A stretch of 64,000 nt of DNA, from contig DATCMU010000037.1 of NCBI GenBank assembly GCA_036563245.1, positions 33,435-97,434 on the forward strand. The letters are read 5' to 3'. Each line of letters opens with the position of its first letter. Position 1 is the first letter of the stretch. Below the pieces are notes generated by a model. It saw nothing but the letters and a program-made list of their open reading frames with translations, did no database searches and was not told where the DNA came from. The translations under genes and the position numbers were made by a program. Positions 17,075 through 25,761 of the stretch are shown here, piece by piece. The DNA is from DATCMU01 sp036563245 (GTDB taxonomy: Bacteria; Pseudomonadota; Alphaproteobacteria; Rhizobiales; Devosiaceae).

Positions 17075-18523
17075 TCATGCGGCGCGGCTTTGCGCATTTT
17101 GCGCAATCCCGTGGTCCTTGAGCTTGCGATAAAGGGTCGAGCGGCCAATGCCCAGCAGCCGCGCGACGCGCGCCATGCGGCCCTTGCAGCGGTCGAGCGC
17201 AAAGGCGATCAGGTCGCGCTCGACCTCGGCAAGGCTTCGCAGGTCGCCGTTGTCGTCGAGAAAACGGTCTCGCGCCGCCTCGGGATGGGAGCGCGCGCCT
17301 GCAGGCGACAGCGTGTCGATATGCACGGGCGTCGCGCATGAACGGGTCGACACGAAACGGTTCCGGGCGCTCTCGATCCCCTCGGCGCGCACCAGAAGGG
17401 CCGGAAAGTCCTCGGGCCCCAGAGAATCGGAACGGGAGATGGCGATCGCTTGCGCCAGTGTCGCGCGCAGTTCGCGCAGATTGCCCGGCCAGTCGTGGCG
17501 GCACAGGGTTGCGAGCGCCGCCTCGGAAAGAGCGGGAATGTACCGTCCGGACGCGACCGCGATTGCGCTGAGCATGGCCGCTGCAATGCGTTCCAGGTCT
17601 TCCCGCCTGTCACGGAGCGGGGGCAGGTAGACCGGCATCACGTTGAGCCGATAGAAGAGATCCTGGCGGACCACGCCGGCGCTGGCCAGATTGAGCAGGC
17701 GCTGGCGGGTCGAGGCAATCACGCGCAGATTGGCGGGCACCGTTCGCTTCGAACCGGCAGGCTGCCATTTGCCCTCGGCAAGAAGCAGATTCAACCGGGC
17801 CTGGCTGCCAGCGGAAAGCGCGCCGACATCGGACAGAAAGAGCGTTCCGCCCCTGGCCGATACCACAGCGCCCTGATCGCCATCGTTGCCGCCGAACAGG
17901 CGCGCCTCGGTCTCGGCAGGCGATGTCGCGCCGCAATCGAGCGCGACGAACGGTTTTCCGGCGCGTTCCGATCCCAGATGGATCGCGCGGGCCAGGTCCA
18001 GCTTGCCCGTGCCCGCTTCGCCTTCGATGAGCACGGGCAGGGGGCTCCTTGCAGCCTTGCGCGCCTGGTCGATCGCACGGAGCATTGCGGGGTTCGATGA
18101 AACATAGTCCTGAAGCGTGACCGGATCCGAGCCGGCCCTGCCAAGCGCGCGGTGAGTGTCGGCGAGCCTGATCGCATTGGCGACGGTTACACCCAGGCGC
18201 GCGGCACTGACCGGGGCCACGCAGAAATCGGCCGCGCCGGCGTGCATGGCCGATGCGATGCGGGCGGGCTCCTCGTCTGGTGAAACAACGATCACGGGCA
18301 CCCGGGCGTCCAGCCGCGCAAGCCGTTCGAGGACCGCCATGCCGTCGAGTTCGGGCATAACCAGGTCGAGCAGGATCGCCGCGATATCCGGCGTGCCGGC
18401 GAGCACTTCGAGCGCCTCGGCGCCACTGCTGGCGGCAAACGCTTCGAACGACGCCTTGCGGGCGGCGTCCAGCAGTTCATGGCGCCTGTGCGGATCGTCG
18501 TCTACGACAAGCAGTCTGGTCAT
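17075..18523 (-). CDS. NtrC-family response regulator lacking the GAFTGA loop
   Basis: Transcription regulator of 482 residues: receiver (1-120), AAA+ ATPase (about 150-390) and Fis-type HTH at the C terminus (ARLLGIGRSTLYRKL). The ATG at 18523 opens the receiver (TRLLVVDDDP); an upstream ATG at 18589 adds 22 unrelated residues. Asp53 (LLDLVMPELDG) is the phospho-acceptor, but the usual Lys of the KP motif is Ala. The ATPase keeps Walker A (GEAGTGK) and DLFYRLNV, yet GAFTGA is absent: after LFGG the chain goes directly to GAVVSARGGTLFL, and Walker B reads LSDVG rather than LDEIG. It therefore should not activate sigma-54; TyrR, HupR and Rhodobacter NtrC are precedents for sigma-70 action. Confidence 0.9.
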   Translation of the reverse strand: MTRLLVVDDDPHRRHELLDAARKASFEAFAASSGAEALEVLAGTPDIAAILLDLVMPELDGMAVLERLARLDARVPVIVVSPDEEPARIASAMHAGAADFCVAPVSAARLGVTVANAIRLADTHRALGRAGSDPVTLQDYVSSNPAMLRAIDQARKAARSPLPVLIEGEAGTGKLDLARAIHLGSERAGKPFVALDCGATSPAETEARLFGGNDGDQGAVVSARGGTLFLSDVGALSAGSQARLNLLLAEGKWQPAGSKRTVPANLRVIASTRQRLLNLASAGVVRQDLFYRLNVMPVYLPPLRDRREDLERIAAAMLSAIAVASGRYIPALSEAALATLCRHDWPGNLRELRATLAQAIAISRSDSLGPEDFPALLVRAEGIESARNRFVSTRSCATPVHIDTLSPAGARSHPEAARDRFLDDNGDLRSLAEVERDLIAFALDRCKGRMARVARLLGIGRSTLYRKLKDHGIAQNAQSRAA

Positions 18524-18595
18524 TGTCTGGCAAGCATCTCCTGATGGGCCCGGCGCCGAATCTGTCCCGAATTGAGGCAGGCTATGCATGAGGTC

Positions 18596-18610
18596 TTAAC
18601 TCCGCATTAA
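18596..18610. promoter_or_regulatory. CtrA-type box between the NtrC-like regulator and pepF
   Basis: TTAA (18596-18599), seven bases CTCCGCA, TTAA (18607-18610). It is 73 bp upstream of the regulator start and 100 bp upstream of pepF, so it could act on either divergent gene. Predicted from the motif alone. Confidence 0.5.
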
Positions 18611-18710
18611 TCGCGCCCGACTTCGCCGTCACCCGCTTGGCAGGAGTGGAACACATGGCTATGGTCCCGTTCCTGCCGCTTCTGTTTGCCTTCCGGAGAG
18701 CCCCCATCCG

Positions 18711-20549
18711 ATGCCCGACCTGCCGCATTCGCCAAATCCTGCCGCGCAACCGAGCCACAATCGTTTCGGTGAATTGCCCGAGTGGGATCTCAGCGATCTC
18801 TATCCCGGGCCGCAGTCCACCGAGTTCAGGCACGGGCTGGAAAAGGCGAGGTCTGATGCCGAGGCCTTCGAGAAGCGCTACAAGGGCGAGCTCGACGAGA
18901 TGGCCCGCACAGGGGGGCTGGTCGATGCCGTGCGTGACTACGAGGCGCTCGGGGACCTGACCGGACGTATCGGGTCGTTCGCATTCCTGCATTACGCGCA
19001 GAATACCTCGGACCCCGACCGGGCGAAGTTCCTCGGCGACACGCAGCAGGCGCTCACCGACCTGTCGGCGCGGCTGATCTTCTTCGAACTGGAACTGAAC
19101 CGGATCGACGACGCCCTTCTTGAAGGGGCGTTTCAAGCCGATGCCGGATTGAAGCACTACAAGCCCTGGTTCGATGAATTGCGCAAGGCACGGCCCTATC
19201 AACTCGAGGACCGTGTCGAGGAATTGTTCCACGACAAGCAGACGACCGGTCATTCGGCCTGGAACCGGCTGTTCGACGAGACCATGGCCAGCCTCAAATT
19301 CGATGTGAACGGCGAAATCATGGGTCTTGAACCCACGCTGACGCAGTTAACGGATCGGGACGAGTCCAAGCGCGCCGCCGCCTTCAGCGCCCTGGCCTCC
19401 ACGCTGAAGTCGAACCGTCGCCTGTTCACCCACATCACGAATGTCCTGGCCAAGGACAAGGAAATCTCCGATCGCTGGCGTGGGTTCAAGGACGTCGCCG
19501 ACAGCCGGCACCTGGCCAATTCGGTCGAACGCGAGGTGGTCGATGCGCTCGAGGCCGCGGTGCGGCAGGCCTATCCGAAGCTTTCGCACCGCTATTATGC
19601 GATGAAGGCGAAATGGTTCGGCAAGGACAGGCTCGATGCATGGGATCGCAACGCGCCGCTGCCGACAAGCGACGACAGGATCTTCGACTGGGATACCGCG
19701 AAGTCCACGGTGCTCGAGGCCTATGGACGGTTTTCGCCCAAACTGGTGGAAGTGGCCGCGCCGTTCTTCGAGCACGGCTGGATCGACGCCCCGGTGCGCG
19801 ATGGCAAGCAGCCGGGCGCCTTTGCCCACCCCACCGTACCCAGCGCCCATCCCTATTTGATGCTCAACTACATGGGCAAGGCACGCGACGTGATGACGCT
19901 CGCCCACGAACTCGGGCATGGCGTGCACCAGCGTCTTGCTGCCCCGCAGGGTGCGCTGATGGCATCGACGCCGCTGACGCTGGCGGAAACGGCGAGCGTA
20001 TTCGGCGAGATGCTGACCTTCCGCTCCTTGCTGGCGGCGACCGAGGACCCGCGCCAACGTTTTGCGCTGTTGTCGTCCAAGGTCGAGGACATGCTCAACA
20101 CCGTTGTGCGGCAGATCTCGTTCTACAGCTTCGAGCGCAAGGTGCACCTGGCGCGCCGGGACGGGGAATTGCTGGCCGACCAGATCGACCAAATGTGGAT
20201 GGAAGTCTCGGAGGAGAGCCTTGGGCCGGCGATCCGGCTGAACGAAGGATATGAGACTTTTTGGTCATATATCCCGCATTTCATCCACTCGCCTTTTTAT
20301 GTATACGCCTATGCCTTCGGGGATTGCCTTGTGAACTCCTTGTACGCACAGTATGAGAAGGCGAGCGCGGGGTTCGCCGACCGGTATTTCGATCTGCTAA
20401 AAGCGGGTGGTTCCAAGCATCATTCGGAGCTTCTCGCACCGTTTGGTCTGGACGCGCGCGACCCGGGCTTCTGGTCGCTTGGCCTTTCCATGATCGGGGG
20501 GCTGATCGATGAACTTGAAGCCAGCCAAGCACCGTCGCCGTCCAGTTAG
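18711..20549 (+). CDS. pepF: M3 family oligoendopeptidase F
   Basis: Cytosolic zinc oligopeptidase of 612 residues that degrades short peptides, a plausible partner for imported oligopeptides. The zinc site is TLAHELGHGVHQ (HEXXH), with the third ligand Glu in TLAETASVFGEM about 25 residues later. The N-terminal segment ELPEWDLSDLYPGP is typical of the PepF/M3B clan. GGAGAG precedes the ATG at 18711. It faces rightward, divergent from the NtrC-like gene, and is followed 40 bp later by the COX subunit IV gene. Confidence 0.94.
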   Translation: MPDLPHSPNPAAQPSHNRFGELPEWDLSDLYPGPQSTEFRHGLEKARSDAEAFEKRYKGELDEMARTGGLVDAVRDYEALGDLTGRIGSFAFLHYAQNTSDPDRAKFLGDTQQALTDLSARLIFFELELNRIDDALLEGAFQADAGLKHYKPWFDELRKARPYQLEDRVEELFHDKQTTGHSAWNRLFDETMASLKFDVNGEIMGLEPTLTQLTDRDESKRAAAFSALASTLKSNRRLFTHITNVLAKDKEISDRWRGFKDVADSRHLANSVEREVVDALEAAVRQAYPKLSHRYYAMKAKWFGKDRLDAWDRNAPLPTSDDRIFDWDTAKSTVLEAYGRFSPKLVEVAAPFFEHGWIDAPVRDGKQPGAFAHPTVPSAHPYLMLNYMGKARDVMTLAHELGHGVHQRLAAPQGALMASTPLTLAETASVFGEMLTFRSLLAATEDPRQRFALLSSKVEDMLNTVVRQISFYSFERKVHLARRDGELLADQIDQMWMEVSEESLGPAIRLNEGYETFWSYIPHFIHSPFYVYAYAFGDCLVNSLYAQYEKASAGFADRYFDLLKAGGSKHHSELLAPFGLDARDPGFWSLGLSMIGGLIDELEASQAPSPSS

Positions 20550-20589
20550 GCCGGCCTATTCGCATTTTGCCTAGTCCGCAGGGGGAAAA

Positions 20590-20805
20590 ATGGCACAGAA
20601 CCAGCAGACCGCCGATTTGCAGGAACACGTCAAGACCTACGACACGTTCATGCGTTTGACCAAATGGGGCATATTTGCTGCTGTCATGGTCGTGGTCGCG
20701 CTTTATTGTTTCGTGATCGCAGGGCAGCCTTTCCTCGGCGTTGTGCTGCTCCTGGCGGTGCCGGTCGTGGCGGTTGTCCGCCTGGTGACCAGCTACAGCA
20801 GCTAA
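20590..20805 (+). CDS. aa3-type cytochrome c oxidase subunit IV-like protein
   Basis: A 71-residue protein with a polar N terminus (HVKTYDTFMRLTKWG) and two closely spaced hydrophobic segments (about 28-48 and 50-68). The HxxTYxxFxxxTKW pattern is that of the bacterial aa3 oxidase subunit IV family (PF07835 type), which packs beside the oxidase core and is not essential for catalysis. AGGGGGAAAA before the ATG is a good ribosome site. In Hyphomicrobiales this small gene often sits just ahead of pntAA, as here. Confidence 0.85.
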   Translation: MAQNQQTADLQEHVKTYDTFMRLTKWGIFAAVMVVVALYCFVIAGQPFLGVVLLLAVPVVAVVRLVTSYSS

Positions 20806-20882
20806 TCGGGCGTTTCGCCCCGATCCGGACGGTTTCCGGCTTGCCCGGAAGCCTCGTATCTCGGACATGAGGAACCTGAAGC

Positions 20883-22247
20883 ATGAAGATCGCGATCGTG
20901 CGGGAGCGCGCCGAAGGCGAGACCCGCGTTGCTGCGACGCCTGAAACAGTCGCCAAGCTCGTCGGGCTTGGGGCGAAGGTCAGCGTCGAGAAGGATGCAG
21001 GGACCGCTTCGCGCATACCCGACGCCACTTTTGCCGAAGCTGGCGCAGTGATCGAGGCGACGGCCTCCGCCGCGCTCAAGGGGGCCGATGTCGTTCTCGC
21101 GGTGCGGCGTCCGGATGCCAAGGCGTTGAGCGGCGTGGCCAAGGGCGCGCTGGTGATCGGGATCATGGATCCCTATGGGCACGAGCAGGAGATCGTGGCG
21201 CTCGCCGGCGCCGGCGTCACTGCGGTCGCGATGGAATTCATGCCGCGCATCACGCGCGCGCAGGTGATGGACGTGCTGTCCAGCCAGGCCAATCTCGCCG
21301 GATACCAGGGCGTGATCGACGCGGCGGAACTGTTCGACCGGGCCATGCCCATGATGATGACGGCGGCCGGCACCGTGCGCCCGGCAAAGACATTCGTCAT
21401 GGGCGCGGGTGTCGCGGGGCTGCAGGCAATTGCCACCGCGCGCCGCCTCGGCGCGGCGGTTACCGCGACCGATGTCCGCCCCGCCGCCAAGGAGCAGGTG
21501 GAATCGCTGGGCGCGAAATTCGTTGCCGTGGAGGACGACGAGTTCAGGCAGGCCGAGACCGCTGGCGGCTACGCCAAGGAGATGAGCAAGGAATACCAGG
21601 CCAAGCAGGCCGAGCTGGTGGCCTCGCACATCGCCAAGCAGGACATCGTGGTCACAACGGCGCTGATCCCGGGCCGGCCGGCCCCCAAGCTTGTCTCCAG
21701 GGCAATGGTTGAATCGATGGCGTCGGGTTCGGTGATCGTCGATCTTGCTGCGGAACGCGGGGGCAATTGCGAGCTGACCCGCCCCGGCGAGGTCTACGAG
21801 ACCGACAATGGGGTGACCATCGTCGGTCATACCAATGTTCCGGGCCGTATCCCGGCGACCGCGTCACAGCTTTATGCCAAGAACCTTTTTGCCTTCCTGG
21901 AGACCCTGGTCGACAAGCAGGCCAAGGCGCTTGCCGTGAATTGGGATGACGAACTGGTCAAGGCAACCGTGCTGACCAGGGATGGCGCCGTGGTTCACCC
22001 CAATATCAAGGTGGATCAGTCCGCCCCCAAGCCCGCGGCCGCGAAAAAGCCCGCCGCATCGGCCAAGGCCCCGGCAGCCAAACCTGCTGCCGCCAAGGAG
22101 TCCGCGGCCAAGGCCAAGCCGCCGGCTTCGGCAAAGGCCGCCGCGGGCGCCAAGACTGCGGCGAAGAAGCCGGCAGCCAAAAAGCCCGCGACGCGCAAGT
22201 CGCCTGCAAAGGGTGAGCCCTCCAGCAATACGAGCGGAGAGAAGTAA
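20883..22247 (+). CDS. pntAA: NAD(P) transhydrogenase subunit alpha part 1 (dI domain) with Lys/Ala-rich tail
   Basis: NAD(H)-binding domain I of the proton-translocating transhydrogenase, which uses the proton gradient to make NADPH from NADH; cytoplasmic face. MKIAIVRERAEGETRVAATP and the Rossmann GAGVAGLQAIATARRLGAAV are diagnostic. The enzyme domain ends near residue 377. The remaining 76 residues are almost entirely Ala, Lys, Pro and Ser, like a histone H1 tail, and make the protein 454 residues instead of about 380. The stop overlaps the pntAB start by one base (TAATG). Confidence 0.96.
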   Translation: MKIAIVRERAEGETRVAATPETVAKLVGLGAKVSVEKDAGTASRIPDATFAEAGAVIEATASAALKGADVVLAVRRPDAKALSGVAKGALVIGIMDPYGHEQEIVALAGAGVTAVAMEFMPRITRAQVMDVLSSQANLAGYQGVIDAAELFDRAMPMMMTAAGTVRPAKTFVMGAGVAGLQAIATARRLGAAVTATDVRPAAKEQVESLGAKFVAVEDDEFRQAETAGGYAKEMSKEYQAKQAELVASHIAKQDIVVTTALIPGRPAPKLVSRAMVESMASGSVIVDLAAERGGNCELTRPGEVYETDNGVTIVGHTNVPGRIPATASQLYAKNLFAFLETLVDKQAKALAVNWDDELVKATVLTRDGAVVHPNIKVDQSAPKPAAAKKPAASAKAPAAKPAAAKESAAKAKPPASAKAAAGAKTAAKKPAAKKPATRKSPAKGEPSSNTSGEK

Positions 22248-22612
22248 TGGAACAGACCGCACAACAGGTGGCCGATGCCGCCGGCGCCGCCATGCATGCT
22301 GCTTCGGGCGGCGCAATCGACCCGTTCGTCTTCCGGCTGTCGATCTTCGTTCTGGCGATCTTCGTGGGTTACTACGTGGTGTGGAGCGTGACCCCGGCAT
22401 TGCATACCCCGCTGATGAGCGTGACCAACGCGATTTCCTCGGTGATCGTGGTTGGCGCCCTGCTCGCGGTAGGCGTGCCGCTGGTCGGCGACGCGTCGAG
22501 CTGGGCATCGAAGATCTTCGGGTTCTTCGCTCTCATCCTTGCGAGCGTGAATATTTTCGGAGCGTTCCTGGTCACCCAGCGCATGCTCTCAATGTACAAG
22601 AAGAAGGGTTGA
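22247..22612 (+). CDS. pntAB: NAD(P) transhydrogenase subunit alpha part 2
   Basis: Membrane subunit of 121 residues with three to four helices that forms, with PntB, the proton channel (dII). The hydrophobic run FRLSIFVLAIFVGYYVVW and the later segments around VIVVGALLAVGVPLVG and FALILASVNIFGAFLV are typical of alphaproteobacterial split alpha subunits. Start overlaps the pntAA stop by one base; pntB follows after 4 bp. Confidence 0.96.
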   Translation: MEQTAQQVADAAGAAMHAASGGAIDPFVFRLSIFVLAIFVGYYVVWSVTPALHTPLMSVTNAISSVIVVGALLAVGVPLVGDASSWASKIFGFFALILASVNIFGAFLVTQRMLSMYKKKG

Positions 22613-22616
22613 GACG

Positions 22617-24026
22617 ATGATCGACGCCAGCTTCGCCGCGCTGCTTTATCTCGTCTCCGGCGTTCTGTTCATCCTCGCGCTGCGCGGGCTTTCCAGTCCA
22701 AGTTCCGCGCGCCAGGGCAATCTTTATGGCATGGTGGGCATGCTCATCGCCGTGCTCACCACGCTCGCCGTGGCCGGGGTGACCGATGTCCTTTCCTGGG
22801 TCCTGATCGTTCTGGGCATTGCCATTGGCGGCAGCATCGGTGCTGTGATCGCGCGCCGCGTGCCGATGACCGCGATGCCGCAACTGGTTGCGGCCTTCCA
22901 CTCGCTGGTGGGCATGGCGGCGGTGTTCGTCGCGGCTGCCGCGCTCTACCATCCGGGCGCCTTCGGTATCCTCGATGCGGCGACCGGGCATATCCACGCC
23001 CAGAGCCTGATCGAGATGAGCCTTGGCGTCGCGATCGGCGCCTTCACCTTTACCGGCTCGGTGATCGCCTTTCTCAAGCTCGACGGACGCATGTCCGGCC
23101 GGCCGATCATCCTGCCGATGCGCCACGCGATCCACATCGTGCTCGGGCTGGCGCTGGTCTTCCTGATCTGGCAGTTCTTCGGCACCGCCAATCCCTGGCT
23201 CTTCTGGCTGATCACCATCGTGGCGTTCGTGCTCGGTGTGCTCATGATCATCCCCATTGGCGGCGCGGACATGCCGGTGGTCATCTCGATGCTCAACTCG
23301 TATTCGGGCTGGGCTGCCGCAGGTATCGGTTTCACGCTGGGCAATACCGCGCTCATCATCACCGGCGCGCTGGTGGGGTCTTCGGGTGCGATCCTGAGCT
23401 ACATCATGTGCCGGGCGATGAACCGCTCCTTCATCTCGGTCATTCTGGGCGGATTCGGCGCCGATTCCTCGGCGGCGGGCGCCGCGGAAGAAGAGACCCG
23501 GCCGGTCAAGCAGGGCTCGGCCGACGACGCCGCGTTCATGATGAAGAATGCCTCCAAGGTCATCATCGTTCCCGGCTATGGCATGGCGGTGGCGCAGGCG
23601 CAGCACGCGGTGCGTGAAATGGCGGACGCGCTCAAGGCGGCCGGCGTCGAGGTGAAGTATGCGATCCATCCCGTGGCGGGCCGCATGCCGGGGCACATGA
23701 ACGTGCTTCTTGCCGAAGCGCAGGTGCCCTATGACGAGGTGTTCGAACTCGAGGACATCAATTCCGAGTTCCGCGAGGCTGATGTCGCCTATGTCATCGG
23801 CGCCAACGACGTGACCAACCCGGCGGCCAAGACCGACAAGTCCTCGCCGATCTACGGCATGCCGGTGCTCAATGTCGAGGACGCGGGTACGGTGCTGTTC
23901 GTGAAGCGTTCGATGGCGGCGGGCTATGCCGGCGTGCAGAACGAGTTGTTCTTTCGCGACAACACCATGATGCTGTTCGGCGACGCCAAGAAGATGACCG
24001 AGAACATCGTCAAGGCGCTGGCCTGA
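22617..24026 (+). CDS. pntB: NAD(P) transhydrogenase subunit beta
   Basis: Subunit of 469 residues joining the membrane dII helices (about residues 1-270) to the NADPH-binding dIII domain. The dIII markers are present: VPGYGMAVAQAQHAV, HPVAGRMPGHMNVLLAEA and GANDVTNPAAKTD. A short Ala/Glu linker (SSAAGAAEEE) separates the two parts. Completes the pntAA-pntAB-pntB operon. Confidence 0.97.
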   Translation: MIDASFAALLYLVSGVLFILALRGLSSPSSARQGNLYGMVGMLIAVLTTLAVAGVTDVLSWVLIVLGIAIGGSIGAVIARRVPMTAMPQLVAAFHSLVGMAAVFVAAAALYHPGAFGILDAATGHIHAQSLIEMSLGVAIGAFTFTGSVIAFLKLDGRMSGRPIILPMRHAIHIVLGLALVFLIWQFFGTANPWLFWLITIVAFVLGVLMIIPIGGADMPVVISMLNSYSGWAAAGIGFTLGNTALIITGALVGSSGAILSYIMCRAMNRSFISVILGGFGADSSAAGAAEEETRPVKQGSADDAAFMMKNASKVIIVPGYGMAVAQAQHAVREMADALKAAGVEVKYAIHPVAGRMPGHMNVLLAEAQVPYDEVFELEDINSEFREADVAYVIGANDVTNPAAKTDKSSPIYGMPVLNVEDAGTVLFVKRSMAAGYAGVQNELFFRDNTMMLFGDAKKMTENIVKALA

Positions 24027-24036
24027 TCGCTGCGGA

Positions 24037-24864
24037 ATGGCCGGCAAGAGGCGGTTGCCGCTCTGGCTGAAGGTGGTGCTGTGGGCTTTCGGGCTCGCAG
24101 CGCTCGCCTGGTTCTGGGCGGCGGTTTATGTCTATGAGTATCAGGGATCCATGCTTTTCGATCCCGACGGGCGGGTCGTGCCGCTTGCCGAAGTGGCACT
24201 GGAGCGCTCGGAGGTCGTCTCCGTGCCTGTGGGCGGCGGTCTGAGCGTCCAGGGCTGGTACGTCGCGCCCAAGGACGGCTTTCCAGTCATCCTCTATCTC
24301 AAGGATGCTTCGGGCAGCGTGACCGCCGAGCACGGACGGTTCGCCGACATGGCCGCCGACGGCTACGGCCTGCTGGCCGTCGACTACAGGGGGTTCCCGT
24401 TCTCGCCTGGCCAGATCAGCCAGGCCAACATGAACGACGATGCTCTTGCCGCCTACGATTACGCAGCCTCCAGGGGCCGGCCCGTGGTCATCTGGGGGCG
24501 CGGCCTTGGGGCCGCACCGGCGACCTGGGTCGCGGCACACCGCGACGCGGGTGCGCTCATCCTGGAATCGCCGTTGGCCTCGGCGGTCCAGCTGCTGCAG
24601 CAACGGTTCCCGATCTTGCCCGTGTCGGTTCTGCTCAAGGACAAGTTCCCCACCTCCGACTGGATCGGTCAGGCGAGCGAGCCGCTCTTTCTTGCCCACG
24701 GTGCGCAGGATGCCGCGATACCGGAAAGCCAGGGCGAGGAGCTATACGCCCTGGCGCCCAATCCTCGCCTCAAGTGGATTGCAGAGGGAGCCGGGCACGA
24801 CGATCTCTGGCAAAGGGGCCTGTGGACGCACGCCAAGGCATTCCTGGCCGCGACTGCCCTCTGA
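24037..24864 (+). CDS. Membrane-anchored alpha/beta-hydrolase fold protein lacking the catalytic Ser
   Basis: A 275-residue protein with one N-terminal membrane helix (about 11-32) and an alpha/beta-hydrolase domain of the BEM46/ABHD13 kind. The acid (Asp in LAHGAQDAAIP) and base (His in EGAGHDDLW) are in place. The nucleophile elbow, normally GxSxG, reads WGRGLG, with Gly156 (codon GGC at 24502-24504) where Ser should be. The oxyanion-hole HGN motif is also replaced by KDASGS. It is thus likely a non-catalytic binding protein or a decayed enzyme, though the frame is intact. Starts 10 bp after pntB and is probably the operon's last gene. Confidence 0.82.
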   Translation: MAGKRRLPLWLKVVLWAFGLAALAWFWAAVYVYEYQGSMLFDPDGRVVPLAEVALERSEVVSVPVGGGLSVQGWYVAPKDGFPVILYLKDASGSVTAEHGRFADMAADGYGLLAVDYRGFPFSPGQISQANMNDDALAAYDYAASRGRPVVIWGRGLGAAPATWVAAHRDAGALILESPLASAVQLLQQRFPILPVSVLLKDKFPTSDWIGQASEPLFLAHGAQDAAIPESQGEELYALAPNPRLKWIAEGAGHDDLWQRGLWTHAKAFLAATAL

Positions 24865-24993
24865 GCGGCGCGGCGCCAGGGTTCCTGGCCGGCGCTTCGT
24901 TCATTCCCGGCGAAGGGTGGGTTCAACGCTACGCCCTTGTGTCCAGGGACGGCCGGGTCGAAACTGGCACAAAAGCCGATGGAGCGCGCCCGA

Positions 24994-25650
24994 ATGTCCC
25001 GCACGATCAAGGTCGACCTGTTTTCCGATATCGTTTGCCCCTGGTGCCTGGTAGGCGCGGCGCGGCTGGATGCCGCTATCGCACGATTGCCCACGGACAT
25101 TACGGTGATGGTGGAGAACCATCCGTTCTTTCTCGATCCGGAAACCCCGCCGGAAGGCGAGATCATCGCAGAAAAGCTCAAACGCAAATATGGTCGCCCG
25201 CCCGAGGCGATGTGGGAGAGGCTGGTGGAGCAGGCGCGGGCCTCGGGTATCGACCTCGACCCGCGCAAGCAGGAACGCTCCTATCCGACCGCGGCCGCAC
25301 ACACGATCATCCGTCACGCGCGTGACGGGGGCCGGCAGCATGAACTGGCCAATGCCATGGCCGAGGCCTATTTTCTGGATGCCCGCAACATCTCCGACCC
25401 CGAAGTGCTGGCAGAGCTGGCGGCGCCCTTTGGCTTCTCGCGTGACCACGTGCTGGACCTGATCGGCAACCCCGATGAAGTGGAAGTGACCGGACGCGAG
25501 GCGATTTGGGCCGCCCGGCAGGGTATTACCGGGGTTCCGTTCTTCATATTCGACGGCCGGTTTGGGCTGTCGGGCTGCCAGCCGCAAGAGATTTTCGACA
25601 GGGCTTTCGCCGTGGCGCTGTCTCCAGATGCCGAAAACGCAGCCGGTTGA
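24994..25650 (+). CDS. DsbA-family oxidoreductase (FrnE-like)
   Basis: Thioredoxin-fold protein of 218 residues with the CPWC motif at about 15-18 (SDIVCPWCLVG) and the large helical insertion of the DsbA/FrnE type. No signal peptide, so cytosolic, like FrnE of Deinococcus, which acts in oxidative stress. The start at 24994 has GGAG nine bases upstream. In-frame ATG at 24979 and TTG at 24937 are less likely. The conserved cis-Pro is seen in GVPFFIFDGRFGLSGCQ. Probably has its own transcript, being 129 bp after the hydrolase gene. Confidence 0.9.
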   Translation: MSRTIKVDLFSDIVCPWCLVGAARLDAAIARLPTDITVMVENHPFFLDPETPPEGEIIAEKLKRKYGRPPEAMWERLVEQARASGIDLDPRKQERSYPTAAAHTIIRHARDGGRQHELANAMAEAYFLDARNISDPEVLAELAAPFGFSRDHVLDLIGNPDEVEVTGREAIWAARQGITGVPFFIFDGRFGLSGCQPQEIFDRAFAVALSPDAENAAG

Positions 25651-25712
25651 ACGACAGACGGCAGGGCGAGCTGGCAGCGCCCCGCCGTCCTGATCAGAGC
25701 CGTTGATCAGTC

Positions 25713-25755
25713 GCGCTTTCGGACCGAAAACCGTTCCCGCTTTTCCTGAAAGCGC
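25713..25755. repeat. Rhizobial palindromic intergenic repeat, copy A
   Basis: Terminal inverted repeat GCGCTTTC (25713-25720) and GAAAGCGC (25748-25755) flanks a core with GAAAACCGTTCCCGC and TTTTCCTG. The core is the reverse complement of the AGGAAAAGTGGGTACCGGTTTTCC core of copy C. This class of short element is common between genes in Hyphomicrobiales. Lies between two convergent genes. Confidence 0.75.
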
Positions 25756-25761
25756 TCCAGA

